From: JANMCE01 sp963791625
GTDB lineage: Bacteria; Actinomycetota; Acidimicrobiia; Acidimicrobiales; Ilumatobacteraceae
Reading direction: 5' to 3'
NCBI GenBank assembly: GCA_963791625.1
Contig: CAWBTA010000015.1
Coordinates: 806,001-870,000, forward strand
DNA length: 64,000 bases
The number at the start of each line of letters is the position of its first letter. The first letter of the stretch is position 1. This document shows positions 17,678-27,261 of this stretch, piece after piece. A program made the translations under genes and the position numbers. The notes under the pieces are model-generated. The model searched no databases and was not told the origin of the DNA. It worked only from the letters and a program-made list of their open reading frames with translations.

Positions 17678-18386
17678 GGGTGAGCACCTTGCGCAGCGCC
17701 AAGATGGCTGGCGGCAGCATGGCCGACCCGCCGACCGCGGCGACAAGCGGGTCATTGAAGAACGCGGCGAATCCCAGGGTCTGCATGGCCGCCATCCACG
17801 AGTACTCCCCCACCAACGCCGGGTCAGCGGTGTCCGCTGCTGGCAGCGTGGCTTCAAGCATGGCCATGACCGCGAGCGAGGTGACCAGCCAACCCATGTA
17901 GTTGGAGAGTGGGATGCCTCGGTAGCGGCCGTTGCGGGCCCACGTCCAATAGCCCTCACCCACCATCTGCGGGTCGAGGAACAGATCCCACGCGGTCAGG
18001 AGCGCGGCGCCAAGCGGAATGCGCCAGGGCCGGTTGAGGGCAACCGCGGTCTCGCGAGCGGGCACAGCCATGGCGAACCATGCGATCGGCACAATGGCCG
18101 GCACGCCCGCGATCTTGGGCTTCAGAATCGGCGAGTAGTGGTACTCACCAAAGAGTTTGCCCGTCTGCGTACCGAATCGCTCAATGCCAAGCGTGGACAT
18201 CGCGATAGTTCCGAATGCAACTACTGTCCGCTTCACTCCCCATCGTCGAGACGCCGCCACGAACGTGGTGGCCGCAAGTCCGGTTACCACAATCGAGGCC
18301 AGAACCGATCGCCGACCCCGTGCTCGCAGCGGCGTCGCAATCATCGCCGCCGCCGACACCGCGAACGGCACCCAGCCCCTCTTCAC
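17670..18386 (-). CDS. cruF: CruF-type carotenoid 1,2-hydratase (DUF422)
   Basis: The start is the GTG at 18386, whose bases overlap the crtB stop (GTGA); the open frame upstream belongs to crtB. The 238-residue product has about seven membrane segments. The DUF422 signature AAWDLFLDPQM / GYWTW / YRGIPLSNYMGW is clear (read here as LLTAWDLFLDPQMVGEGYW). The family adds water across the terminal psi-end double bond of gamma-carotene or lycopene-type carotenoids, giving a 1'-hydroxyl. Its place between crtB and a crtD-like gene matches a myxol or bacterioruberin-type branch. Confidence 0.85.
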   Translation of the reverse strand: MKRGWVPFAVSAAAMIATPLRARGRRSVLASIVVTGLAATTFVAASRRWGVKRTVVAFGTIAMSTLGIERFGTQTGKLFGEYHYSPILKPKIAGVPAIVPIAWFAMAVPARETAVALNRPWRIPLGAALLTAWDLFLDPQMVGEGYWTWARNGRYRGIPLSNYMGWLVTSLAVMAMLEATLPAADTADPALVGEYSWMAAMQTLGFAAFFNDPLVAAVGGSAMLPPAILALRKVLTRG

Positions 18387-19234
18387 CTCCGCGCCATGAG
18401 CTTGCCGACGAGGGCCAGCTTCCTCCATGTCGGCACGCGCACCCGCGCTGCGAACACGTCGTAGTTGGCCTCGACGATTTTGTCGAGAATGCCGGAGTAC
18501 AACACGCGGGCCGACGTGATGCAGCGCCGCGACACGGGCGGCAGCAGGGCAAGGCCGATGTCAGCCGACCGGTACAGCTCATCGCAACGTTCGATTTCGA
18601 ACTTCATCAGCGCCACAAACTCAGGCGTGCAACGCCGCAAGGTCAGATCGACGCCGAACTTCCGAAGGTCCTCCTGCGGGATGTACTGGCGGTTACGGTC
18701 GAGGTCTTCGTTGATGTCACGCAAGAAGTTGGTGAGCTGAAAGGCGTTGCCAAGGTCACGAGCATGACCGAGCGCTTCGGGCGATACGGGCTCCAGCACC
18801 GGCAACATCATCTCGCCAATAACCGCGGCCGAGCCATCCATGTAGAGCTCAAGATCGGCGTAGGTGTCGTACTTCTCCACCGACAGATCCATGGTCATCG
18901 AGCGGAGAAACCGCCGGAAACACTCGGGGTCGATGTTGTTGTGCTTCACGGTGTCGACGACGGCAGCCAGCACGAGATGGTCGCTCTGCCTGCGTGAAAG
19001 ATCACGGAAGAACTGGTCGCCGAACGATGCCAGTTGCGCGGCCTTCTCGTCGATGGTGGCCGTCGATGAGAGGTCATCGACGATCTCGTCCGCGTAGCGA
19101 CAGAATCCGTAGAGTGCGTGCACGTAGGGCTGCTTGGCCTTCGGGAGCACGAGAGTGGACCAGTAGTAGGTGGTGCCGTGCTTCCGGTTGAGGCGCTTAC
19201 ATTCTGCGTAGCTGGCGGCGAGCGAAACGGTCAT
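18383..19234 (-). CDS. crtB: Phytoene synthase
   Basis: 283 residues of the squalene/phytoene synthase family. It joins two geranylgeranyl diphosphates head to head to form phytoene. Both Asp-rich motifs are present: DEIVD at 49-53 and DINED at 173-177 within QLTNFLRDINEDLDRNRQYI. RYADEIVDD and the KYDTYADLELYMDGSA block are also typical. The ATG overlaps the crtI stop by four bases, and the stop overlaps the cruF GTG. The enzyme is cytoplasmic, probably membrane-associated. Confidence 0.95.
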   Translation of the reverse strand: MTVSLAASYAECKRLNRKHGTTYYWSTLVLPKAKQPYVHALYGFCRYADEIVDDLSSTATIDEKAAQLASFGDQFFRDLSRRQSDHLVLAAVVDTVKHNNIDPECFRRFLRSMTMDLSVEKYDTYADLELYMDGSAAVIGEMMLPVLEPVSPEALGHARDLGNAFQLTNFLRDINEDLDRNRQYIPQEDLRKFGVDLTLRRCTPEFVALMKFEIERCDELYRSADIGLALLPPVSRRCITSARVLYSGILDKIVEANYDVFAARVRVPTWRKLALVGKLMARR

Positions 19235-20712
19235 CGGCGAGCTTGTGGCAGCTCATTGACCCGCGCCGCGGCGAGTTTGCCCGAGATCAGGACCATCGGT
19301 ACGCCAACGCCCGGCACGGTGGACGAGCCGACGAATACCAGACCCGGCACGCGCTTGTCGATGTTGTTCGGTCGGAACGGGCCGGTCTGACGGAACGTAT
19401 GCGACAGCGCGAACGGTGTGCCGCGCTCCATACCCTGACGCTCCCAGTCGAGCGGATCGAGAATCTGCTCCACCTCGACATCGACGGGGTAGCCGAGCGA
19501 ACCGACCCGCTGACGAAGATCGGCCATGATGCGATCCCGTTCACGGCTCCAGTCGATCTTGCCGTCAAGGTTGGGCGTCGGCTCGAGCACGTAGATGGTG
19601 GACGAATCGGGTGGTGCCAATTGCGGTGCGTCGAGCGAGTGCAGCGTGACGAGGATGGAGGGGTCGGGCATGCGCACGCCGTCTTTGATGAGTGCTTTGA
19701 ACGCCCCGTCCCAGTCGTGACCGAAGTGGATGTTGTGGTGCGCCGCATCCGCGGGCGGGAGGCCTTTGACACCTGCGACCCACAGCAGACAGCTGGGCGA
19801 GTAGGCGCCGCGACGAGCAACACGGGGCGCATCCAGCCCGCCCAAGAGCGTCCGGTAAGCAACAGGAAGGTCAGGGTTGCAGACGACGGCGTCAGCCATG
19901 ACCCGGTCGCCGCTGGCAAGTTCCACGCCGACGACCGCGCCGGTGGTGCCGCTGGCTCGCAGGATCGAAGCAACCTCAGCGTCATACTTGATGGCCACCC
20001 CTGCCTGCTCAACCGCAGCAGCCAAACCGGTTGCCATCGCGTGCATGCCTTCGACGGGAACGTACACGCCCGCTACGGAGTCCATGTAGGTGATGACGCC
20101 GTAGAGGGCCAGCGCATCGTAGGGAGCGAGGCCCGCGTACATGGCCTGGAAACTGAAAATGCGGCGCAGTCGTTCGTCTTTGAAGAAGGTAGCCACCTTG
20201 GGTCCGAGCTTGCCGAAGCCCCCAAGTTTGATGAGTTCGAGCCCGGCCTTCCACGGCTTGAGGACATCGAGTACCGAGTCGAAGTTGGTGTCGATGAAGC
20301 TGTCGAGTTGGGCGTGGTAGAGCTTCTCGAGCCACACGCAGAATCGACCGAATGCCTCGGCGTCCTCATCACCGGAGAACGCAGCGATCTGGGCTGCCAT
20401 GTTGTCCCGGCCGTGCACGATGCGGAGCTGTGATCCGTCGGCGTACACCGCCCGGTACATCGGGTCGACCTTCTTGATCGGGCACAAGGTGTCCATGTCG
20501 GCGCCGACAGCCGTAAAGGCCTCCCGCAGCAGCTCTGGCATGGTGAGCACTGTCGGGCCATTGTCGATGCGGTAGCCATGTGACTCGACGAGACCGGCCC
20601 GGCCACCCGGACGATCACCGCGTTCGAGGATGGTGACATCGTGGCCCGAGCCGCGCAAATGCGCAGCGGCCGAGAGGCCACCGAGTCCGGCGCCGATAAC
20701 GAGAACCTTCAT
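19231..20712 (-). CDS. crtI: Phytoene desaturase
   Basis: 493 residues. The N-terminal dinucleotide fold VIGAGLGGLSAAAHL binds FAD; DRPGGRAG and YRIDNGPTVLTMPELL follow, as in CrtI. The C-terminal flavin-contact block VPGLVFVGSSTVPGVGVPM is intact, and the length matches the family. CrtI introduces the double bonds that turn phytoene into neurosporene or lycopene. It starts three bases after the GGPP synthase stop and overlaps crtB by four bases. Confidence 0.93.
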   Translation of the reverse strand: MKVLVIGAGLGGLSAAAHLRGSGHDVTILERGDRPGGRAGLVESHGYRIDNGPTVLTMPELLREAFTAVGADMDTLCPIKKVDPMYRAVYADGSQLRIVHGRDNMAAQIAAFSGDEDAEAFGRFCVWLEKLYHAQLDSFIDTNFDSVLDVLKPWKAGLELIKLGGFGKLGPKVATFFKDERLRRIFSFQAMYAGLAPYDALALYGVITYMDSVAGVYVPVEGMHAMATGLAAAVEQAGVAIKYDAEVASILRASGTTGAVVGVELASGDRVMADAVVCNPDLPVAYRTLLGGLDAPRVARRGAYSPSCLLWVAGVKGLPPADAAHHNIHFGHDWDGAFKALIKDGVRMPDPSILVTLHSLDAPQLAPPDSSTIYVLEPTPNLDGKIDWSRERDRIMADLRQRVGSLGYPVDVEVEQILDPLDWERQGMERGTPFALSHTFRQTGPFRPNNIDKRVPGLVFVGSSTVPGVGVPMVLISGKLAAARVNELPQARR

Positions 20713-20715
20713 GGG

Positions 20716-21774
20716 TTAACTCTCTCGGGAACCGACGTAGTACGCCAAGTCAGTCAGCGCAGCCCGTGCACTGGCCTCGATCGGCGCCTTCTCCAGCGAG
20801 TCGACTGCCTCGCCCACCAACGCCGCAATGACGCTGTTGAGTTCGTCGTACGCGCCCGTCGCCATCAGCACGTCTTGGATGGCGGCCACGTCATCGACGC
20901 CGAGACCGGGGCGGCCAACATCGGCCAGAATGCGTTGCTGTGCCGGCGTGGCTCGCTCGGTGGCCACCGCGAGAAGTGGGGTGGGTTTTCCCTCGACAAG
21001 ATCGTCGCCAACGGGCTTGCCCGTCATTTCCTGCTTGCCGAACGCGCCGAGCATGTCGTCGCGTAGCTGGAAGGCGTCGCCCAGCGGCAGACCGTACGCG
21101 GACAGGGCGGGCAGGAGCTCCTCCACCCGATCGGGCGCGGCCAGAGCGGCACCGAGATGAAGCGGGCGTTCAACGGTGTACTTGCCGGACTTGTAGCGCG
21201 AGATGCGCTCGGCCCCGGAGCGGTTCCGCTCACTGGCTGCCGTGCCGACGATGTCGAGATACTGGCCGATGTTCAGTTCGATCCGTAGCTCGTTCCAGAT
21301 GCGCCAGGCCGCGGCCGGCGCGTCGGCCAGCAACTGGTCGGCGTACACGAAGGCCAGATCGCCTACGAGAATGGCGACCCCTTCGCCGAAGCGCCGGGCC
21401 TCGCCGAGCCAACCATTCTCGCGATGCCGGTCGGCGTAAGCCAGGTGGGCCGTGCGAGCGCCTCGTCGGGTGGCTGAACCATCCATGACGTCGTCGTGGA
21501 AGAGCGCAAAACCGTGCAAAAGTTCGAATGCGGCACCGGCGGCAACAACCCCGCGATCATCGGGATCGCCACCGGCACCGATGAAACCCCAGTAGCAAAA
21601 AGCCGGACGCAGGCGCTTTCCCCCGGCCTGGATCAGCTGGGCGAGCGACTGCAAAGGAGCGCTCAGTTCGGGTTCAATGCGTACCCAACGCTCCTCTTCC
21701 GACGAGAGAAGTTCAGCGAGACGCAGTTCGACCTGGGCGCCAATTGCGGCAAGTGACGGGGGTGCTGCGGACAT
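20716..21774 (-). CDS. crtE: Geranylgeranyl diphosphate synthase (polyprenyl synthetase)
   Basis: The ATG at 21774 is chosen from a longer open frame because the extension would run into the neighbouring EAL gene. The 352-residue product has the first Asp-rich motif DDVMD (94-98) in LFHDDVMDGSATRRG and the second as DAFQLRDDMLG (about 233-243), plus the GGKRLRPAF substrate loop. It condenses IPP onto allylic diphosphates; C20 product length is inferred from the operon. It is the first gene of the six-gene carotenoid operon. The 56 bases between it and the EAL gene, plus the end of that gene, hold a TTGACC but no good -10 box. Confidence 0.9.
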   Translation of the reverse strand: MSAAPPSLAAIGAQVELRLAELLSSEEERWVRIEPELSAPLQSLAQLIQAGGKRLRPAFCYWGFIGAGGDPDDRGVVAAGAAFELLHGFALFHDDVMDGSATRRGARTAHLAYADRHRENGWLGEARRFGEGVAILVGDLAFVYADQLLADAPAAAWRIWNELRIELNIGQYLDIVGTAASERNRSGAERISRYKSGKYTVERPLHLGAALAAPDRVEELLPALSAYGLPLGDAFQLRDDMLGAFGKQEMTGKPVGDDLVEGKPTPLLAVATERATPAQQRILADVGRPGLGVDDVAAIQDVLMATGAYDELNSVIAALVGEAVDSLEKAPIEASARAALTDLAYYVGSRES

Positions 21775-21830
21775 GACGCTCGTAAGGGTAGAGCACCTAG
21801 CGGTAATTTCGTTCAGTCGGAGGTCAAGGC

Positions 21831-23078
21831 TCACCGAGCCAGCTTGACGGAATCCCCCGAATTCCCGCCCGTAGGTTGCGGCATCCCGAAGAGGAACCCC
21901 TGGCCGAGGACGCACCCGAGTCGCACGACTTCGTTCCGTTGTTGCTCGGTCTCGATGCCTTCGGCGACCACGTCGAGCCGCATGCGGCTCGCAACACCGG
22001 CGATCATGCGTATGACCTCACCGTCGGCCGAATCGGTGCCCAACCCGGCAATGAACGCCCGGTCGATCTTCACGGCGTCGAAAGGGAGTCGACTCAGATA
22101 CGACAGCGACGAGTAGCCGACGCCGAAGTCATCGATGGCCAACCGCACGCCGATGGCCTTCAGCGCATCAAGCGCCTCTTTCGTGCGATCGGTGTCATCG
22201 ATGACCACGCTCTCGGTGAGTTCAAGGGTCAGCATGCTTGCGTCGAGTTCTCGCTGCGCCAGGATGCTGCGCACGGTGGCCGGGAAGGTGAGATCTTCGA
22301 GCTGGCGAGCCGACACGTTGACATGCATTTTCGGAGGGTTCTCCGACTCGTTGGCCAGCGCAACCATGCGGTCGCAGGCCTGTTCAAGCACCCAGCGCCC
22401 GATGCTGACAATGGCGCGACTCTCCTCCGCAATCGGAATGAAGTCATTCGGCGCAACGAGCCCAAGTTCGCCATGGTGCCAGCGCACGAGGGCTTCCTCA
22501 CCAACGACCTCACCGGTAACCAGATCGTTGATCGTCTGGTACACGACGCGAAGTTCCTGGCGGGCGGCGGCCAAGCCAACGCCACTGGTCATCTGCAAAC
22601 GCCGTCCTGCCTCAACCGCCAGCTCCGCCGTATAGATCGCTACCTGGCCCAGGCCGAAGCGTCGCGCCTCCCGACAGGCCAGGACTGCGTGATCGATACC
22701 GGCGTCGACATCGTCATAGTCGGCCTGCGCCACGCCGGCCACCGCGTGCATGACGATCTCGCGATCGAAAACGGTGCGGGGCTGACTGGTGAGCTCCACC
22801 AGGCGATTCGCGAGTTCGGCCATGGCCACCACGTCGCTGGTACCCGGCATGAGGATGCCGAACTGCCCGTCACCGAAGCCCACGACGAGATCAGACTCGC
22901 CGACAGCCTTGCGAAGGGTCTGACCGATACCCGACAACACCAGCGCCCGGCCGGGAGAGCCGAGCGCTTCGGAGATCTCGGCCACCCCGACACAGTGCAG
23001 CAGGATCACACCACAGCGGGGCACGATGCCGAGCTGGTGACGGAGCGCGTCGCAGAGGCCTTCACGGCCGAATGGCAT
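21831..23078 (-). CDS. Degenerate-GGDEF / EAL domain protein, putative c-di-GMP phosphodiesterase
   Basis: The frame is open to 23330, but I favour the ATG at 23078 (MPFGREGL), since the upstream part has biased, non-domain sequence. The first 150 residues are a shortened GGDEF-like domain in which the active motif reads GDGQF, so cyclase activity is unlikely. The EAL domain follows, with GEEALVRWHH, the NVSARQL block, LELTESVVIDD and IDDFGVGYSSLSYLSRLPFDAVKID, all intact. It probably hydrolyses c-di-GMP in the cytoplasm. No membrane segment is seen. It is divergent from the beta-helix lipoprotein gene. Confidence 0.83.
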   Translation of the reverse strand: MPFGREGLCDALRHQLGIVPRCGVILLHCVGVAEISEALGSPGRALVLSGIGQTLRKAVGESDLVVGFGDGQFGILMPGTSDVVAMAELANRLVELTSQPRTVFDREIVMHAVAGVAQADYDDVDAGIDHAVLACREARRFGLGQVAIYTAELAVEAGRRLQMTSGVGLAAARQELRVVYQTINDLVTGEVVGEEALVRWHHGELGLVAPNDFIPIAEESRAIVSIGRWVLEQACDRMVALANESENPPKMHVNVSARQLEDLTFPATVRSILAQRELDASMLTLELTESVVIDDTDRTKEALDALKAIGVRLAIDDFGVGYSSLSYLSRLPFDAVKIDRAFIAGLGTDSADGEVIRMIAGVASRMRLDVVAEGIETEQQRNEVVRLGCVLGQGFLFGMPQPTGGNSGDSVKLAR

Positions 23079-23353
23079 TGCAGTCGCGTGAGACGAGCGC
23101 GCCGCAGCGCGACCTCTCCGATTCGACCTCGTCTTCCTCGCCCAAAAACGCACCAAACCGGCCCGTCGCACTCGTTCTCTGCCTCTCGTCCGCTCCGAGA
23201 GGGCACCAAAGGGAATACTGGTACCCAAGCCATACCTTCGCACCCGCGTCGTTGAGGGTGCAGACTGCACAGTAAGTGAATAGACGCCTTCTGTCAGCGT
23301 TAGTTTCAACATATGTGTCGTTGTGACCACATTTCATCGAAGGAAATAGCCGA

Positions 23354-24637
23354 ATGACCTATCCCCGTGAATTAGCAAGAAACAGCCGCACCCAGGTGAC
23401 GCGGGTGGGCTTGCTGATCGCGCTGGTCGCGGTCGTCATCTCTTGTACCAGTGAGGCCAGCGGTCCCCGGCCGCCGATCCGGGTGCCGCAAGACCGCCCG
23501 ACGATCCAGGCGGCGGTGGAGGCGGCCCAAAAAGGCGACCTGGTCCTGGTCGCCCCTGGCACCTATCACGAGGCCGTGGTTGTCCAAAAGGCTGGCATCA
23601 CCCTGCGCGGTATGGATCGCAACACGGTCATCCTCGACGGCGAGAACAAAAAGCAGAACGGGATCATCGTCGCCGCCGACGGCGTCGTGGTCGAGAATCT
23701 CACCGTTCACGGCTACAACGGGTCGGGCGTGTATGTGTACGGCGGTTACAGCCCCGACGGCGTGGATCCCACCAAAACCTTCGGCCTTGGTAACGACGTG
23801 ATCAAGGGCTACCGCGTCTCGTACGTCACCACCTACAACAACGGGCTCTACGGCATCTACGCGTTTGGTAGTCGCGGCGGGCAGATCGATCACTCGTATG
23901 CGAGCGGACACCCCGACAGCGGCATTTACGTCGGGCAGTGCAGGCCGTGCAACGCCATCGTCACCGATGTGCTCGCTGAGGGGAACGCGATTGGTTACGA
24001 AGGCACCAACGCATCCGGCGGCGTGTACATCGTGAACTCGACGTTTCGCCGCAACCGCATCGGCATGACACCGAACTCGCAGAAGATGGAGAAACTCACG
24101 CCGCAGACCGAGACGTTTATTGCCGGCAATGTCGTAACGGACAACTCAAATCCCACCTCACCAGAGCAGGCCAAGGGCGGCTTCGGCGAAGGCATCATTA
24201 TCGGCGGCGGCACGAAGAACGTGGTGGTGCGAAACCGGGTGAGCGGCAACAAAGTCGCCGGCATACTGGTGAACAGCTTCGGTGACTTTCCACCCGAGAA
24301 CAACCGGGTGGAAGGCAATCTGCTCAGCGACAATGGCGTCGACCTCCACTACGACATCCCGGCATCGGGCACGGCCGCTGGTAACTGCTTTATGGCGAAC
24401 ACGTTCACCACGTCGATGCCCGTGTCTATCGAAACGGCGATGGCGTGCCCCGGTGGCACCGCAGCGGTGAAAGGCAATCCGCTTCGCCTGCCGAACCCGC
24501 CGCCGAACGTTCCCTACAAAACCCTCCCTGCGCCGGGGCCCCAGCCGTCGATGCCAGACGCAGCCACCGCGCAAGCCGCGGCCATGCCCGAGACCACACC
24601 GAAGATCGATCTGGCCACCATCAAGGTGCCGGCCTGA
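23354..24637 (+). CDS. Secreted right-handed beta-helix lipoprotein
   Basis: 427 residues. A lipoprotein signal with a hydrophobic core ends in VVISC near residue 31. The sequence RPTIQAAVEAAQKGDLVLVAPGTYHEAVVV and the later repeats (NGIIVAADGVVVENLTVHGYNGSGVYVYGG, SHSYASGHPDSGIYV and similar, here split across residues 45-350) are pectate-lyase-fold, NosD-like PbH1 repeats. Such proteins bind or cleave polysaccharides; no catalytic residues can be named. GAAGGAAA precedes the ATG. It lies between an EAL gene and a GGDEF gene, so c-di-GMP-linked surface function is possible but only inferred. Confidence 0.8.
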   Translation: MTYPRELARNSRTQVTRVGLLIALVAVVISCTSEASGPRPPIRVPQDRPTIQAAVEAAQKGDLVLVAPGTYHEAVVVQKAGITLRGMDRNTVILDGENKKQNGIIVAADGVVVENLTVHGYNGSGVYVYGGYSPDGVDPTKTFGLGNDVIKGYRVSYVTTYNNGLYGIYAFGSRGGQIDHSYASGHPDSGIYVGQCRPCNAIVTDVLAEGNAIGYEGTNASGGVYIVNSTFRRNRIGMTPNSQKMEKLTPQTETFIAGNVVTDNSNPTSPEQAKGGFGEGIIIGGGTKNVVVRNRVSGNKVAGILVNSFGDFPPENNRVEGNLLSDNGVDLHYDIPASGTAAGNCFMANTFTTSMPVSIETAMACPGGTAAVKGNPLRLPNPPPNVPYKTLPAPGPQPSMPDAATAQAAAMPETTPKIDLATIKVPA

Positions 24638-25762
24638 TCAGCCCAGGCGACTGCGTGACGGCTTGGCGCCTTTGACGCGGTACATCGTCTCATCCGCGTA
24701 GCGCATCAACGTGTCGACGTCGGGGAACGGGCCGGGGCCGAGCGCAGCGCCGAGCGAAATGCCAACTTCGGCCACACCGTTCGGAATGAGGATGGGCTGG
24801 CAGATCGTTTCCTGGATGCGGTGGGACACCGCTTCGCTTTCCGCGGCGTCGGTGTTAGGGCACACGATGACGAACTCGTCACCGCCGTAGCGCACCACAA
24901 TGTCATGGCCCCGCACGGCGTCGCGTAGACGCAGGCTGACTTCACGAAGCACTTCGTCGCCGGCCTCGTGACCGAAGCGGTCGTTCACGGCTTTGAAGCC
25001 GTCAAGGTCACCGAACAGGACCGCGAATGTCTTGCCCCGTCGAACGTGATCAGACCATTGCACCTTCAGAACCTCGTCGAGGCGGCTGCGATTCAGCAGT
25101 CCGGTAAGTGCGTCGGAGCCGGCCTGGTGCTCGAGCAGGTGCTCATACTTTCGACGATCGGTGATGTCGGCGAGGTGCAGCACGATGCCGCCCACCGACA
25201 GGTCGTGCACCAGATTGGACAGTCGGGCTTCGATCACCTTGGTCATACCGTTGGGCTGGGTGAGCTGGAACTCGGTCGAGGCGACCAGGCCCGGCAGGCC
25301 GGCCACCGAACGGAGCTGTTCCAGGACTTTCGGCGCACCGGTGCCCAAGAGAACGTCGACAGGCCGACCGAGAGCGGCGTCCGGTTGTACGCCGAAGAAG
25401 CCGGTGGCCGACGGGCTGATGTACACGCATGTACCGCTGGGCGTGAGAATCAGCACGACATCTGCGGCATGGCGAAGCAGGGCATCGAACCGGCCCGACA
25501 TCAACGTGAGTGCGGTGGAGGCTTCGTTCAGCGCGATGGTGTTCTGGCGAGCCACGTAGTGTTGTCGAACCGACAAAGCGGCCACCACGACGCCCACAAA
25601 CGAGCCGGCAATGCCGAGCTTCACGCCAAGGTCGGTGCGCTTGGTCAGGTAGGCCGCGACAACGACGCCGAACCAGGCGAGCACGGTGACGAACACGGCG
25701 AGCGCGCCGGAGTTTGTCGGTACCTCCCGCTGTTTCGTCTGCACGCTGCCGTCCCTTCTCAA
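24638..25762 (-). CDS. Membrane-anchored PAS-GGDEF diguanylate cyclase
   Basis: 374 residues. Two membrane segments (about 19-38 and 46-64) are followed by a PAS domain (about 92-200; VVLILTPSGTCVYISPSATG) and a GGDEF domain. The active motif is intact as RYGGDEF (291-297). An inhibitory RxxD site (RGHD, 284-287) lies five residues before it, so product inhibition by c-di-GMP is expected. The enzyme makes c-di-GMP from two GTP at the inner membrane face. It ends against the convergent beta-helix gene, and the EAL gene lies on the far side. Confidence 0.92.
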   Translation of the reverse strand: MRRDGSVQTKQREVPTNSGALAVFVTVLAWFGVVVAAYLTKRTDLGVKLGIAGSFVGVVVAALSVRQHYVARQNTIALNEASTALTLMSGRFDALLRHAADVVLILTPSGTCVYISPSATGFFGVQPDAALGRPVDVLLGTGAPKVLEQLRSVAGLPGLVASTEFQLTQPNGMTKVIEARLSNLVHDLSVGGIVLHLADITDRRKYEHLLEHQAGSDALTGLLNRSRLDEVLKVQWSDHVRRGKTFAVLFGDLDGFKAVNDRFGHEAGDEVLREVSLRLRDAVRGHDIVVRYGGDEFVIVCPNTDAAESEAVSHRIQETICQPILIPNGVAEVGISLGAALGPGPFPDVDTLMRYADETMYRVKGAKPSRSRLG

Positions 25763-25840
25763 TCCGTCTTTTCTCTATCGGACGGTCGCACTCGGCGGGG
25801 AGCAGCCAGCGGAAAAAGTGATCCACCCTTGAGGATCCAG

Positions 25841-27232
25841 TCACTGCGGTGGGAAGACGCCAAGGCCGTCGGCGTGCACCGACTTGCCGTCAAACAGAAC
25901 TTCGATCGGCGCCGGGAGCCCGGCCCGCCAGGCCCAGAGCTGGTTGTCGTTCAGAAAGAAGAGCCATCGGCCATCGGTCGACCACGCCAGAGGTATACCG
26001 CCATTCGCGAACGAACGGTTCAACAGATGAACGCGCTCGCGGGTGGCCACATTGATCACGTCGAACGAGACGGCCAGCGGCGAGTACGTGGTGAGCAGTA
26101 CGTTCTCACCGCCGGGTGCCAGCGATGCCGCAGCGTTCCCGGAGAAGTCGGCCAGTTCGGTGATTTCCCCCTCGCGGATGCCATCTCGTGGTCCGTGCAG
26201 CACGAAATGGCACGCAAGATGATCGTCACACCTCAGCTCGATTCGACGCTCGCCGTCGGAGTGAATCACGGCCGTGGAGGAGACCAGGTCGAACTGCTTG
26301 GTGTCGATGTCGAATGCGTATGTGGCCGCCACGGCGTTTGCGTGCACCATCGGCCGACCCGTTTCGTCCTGGCCGACAAGAAAGGTTCCGAACGGCATGT
26401 CGACCCACGTCACCGCCTCGCCGGTTTGCAGATCGATACTGGCCAGGCGTTCGGTACGGCCGTCGGCTTCGATCTGGGTGGTCCAGAGCACGTCGGCAAT
26501 CACCACACCGGTGCCCGAGCTGCCCAGACCGGGTCGCCGATGCTGGAGGTGCCCGCCATCAGCGGTGAAGAACTGCACGTTGAAGCCGCCGCTGCCGTTG
26601 AGTACCAGCCCCGTTGCAGTAGTGAGGAGCGGCGACGAGCTGTCGACCAGCGTCGCCGAGTCGAGTCGGGTCAGTGCGCCCGAGTCGAGGTCGATAATGG
26701 TGTCCTTCGAGTCACCGTCCGCGTACAGCCCGAGGAGCAGCAGCTTGGCCCCGGTCTTTTCGCCGGGTAAGGGCGGCGCACCGAGTTGTCCGCCACTGGA
26801 CACGGGCGCCGGCGCATCACTGCCGCGTACCGCCGTCAGCGACGATGGAAGCGTGGGAATGACCGGCCGCGGATCAGCCGAACGTTGCTGTGTGCTCTCG
26901 GGCTTGATCGTGATGGTGGTGGTCGTGCTCGAGGTGGTCGATGTTGTCGGCGCAGTAGTTGTGGTGGTGGCTTTCGGCGCAGTGGAGGTCCTGCCCGCTC
27001 CTGAAAACGCAGCGACGGCTACCAGTGCCGCCAGCACCACGCCGATGGCCAGCATCGATCGGCCGCGCGGGGCACCTGACGAGAGCACCACGTCAGTTCC
27101 AGCGTCGCTCGTTGTGTCGCCTGCGATCAGTTCGACGTCAGGTGCGTCGAGCGGTCTGCCGCACGCGCTACAGAACGCGCCAACACCTGTCTGCACCACA
27201 CCACACGAAAAACACGATCGCCGTCGACCCAC
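25841..27232 (-). CDS. Zinc-ribbon / TM / extracellular propeller-like protein, paralogue 1
   Basis: The frame extends to 27622, but the GTG at 27232 aligns with the GTG starts of the three neighbours. The 463-residue product has a zinc ribbon (CxxC-x10-CxxC; Cys 7, 10, 21, 24), a membrane span near 60-80 and a Thr-rich linker near 88-115. A large outside domain with weak strand repeats follows, including LPGEKTGAKLLLLGL, a CDDHLAC motif and WSTDGRWLFFLNDNQLWAW. The end resembles TolB/WD-like propeller blades. I do not recognise a named family. It is the last of four tandem paralogues on one strand. Confidence 0.75.
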   Translation of the reverse strand: MGRRRSCFSCGVVQTGVGAFCSACGRPLDAPDVELIAGDTTSDAGTDVVLSSGAPRGRSMLAIGVVLAALVAVAAFSGAGRTSTAPKATTTTTAPTTSTTSSTTTTITIKPESTQQRSADPRPVIPTLPSSLTAVRGSDAPAPVSSGGQLGAPPLPGEKTGAKLLLLGLYADGDSKDTIIDLDSGALTRLDSATLVDSSSPLLTTATGLVLNGSGGFNVQFFTADGGHLQHRRPGLGSSGTGVVIADVLWTTQIEADGRTERLASIDLQTGEAVTWVDMPFGTFLVGQDETGRPMVHANAVAATYAFDIDTKQFDLVSSTAVIHSDGERRIELRCDDHLACHFVLHGPRDGIREGEITELADFSGNAAASLAPGGENVLLTTYSPLAVSFDVINVATRERVHLLNRSFANGGIPLAWSTDGRWLFFLNDNQLWAWRAGLPAPIEVLFDGKSVHADGLGVFPPQ

Positions 27233-27261
27233 GAATGCGACCCTACCCAGATCGCGCCAGG

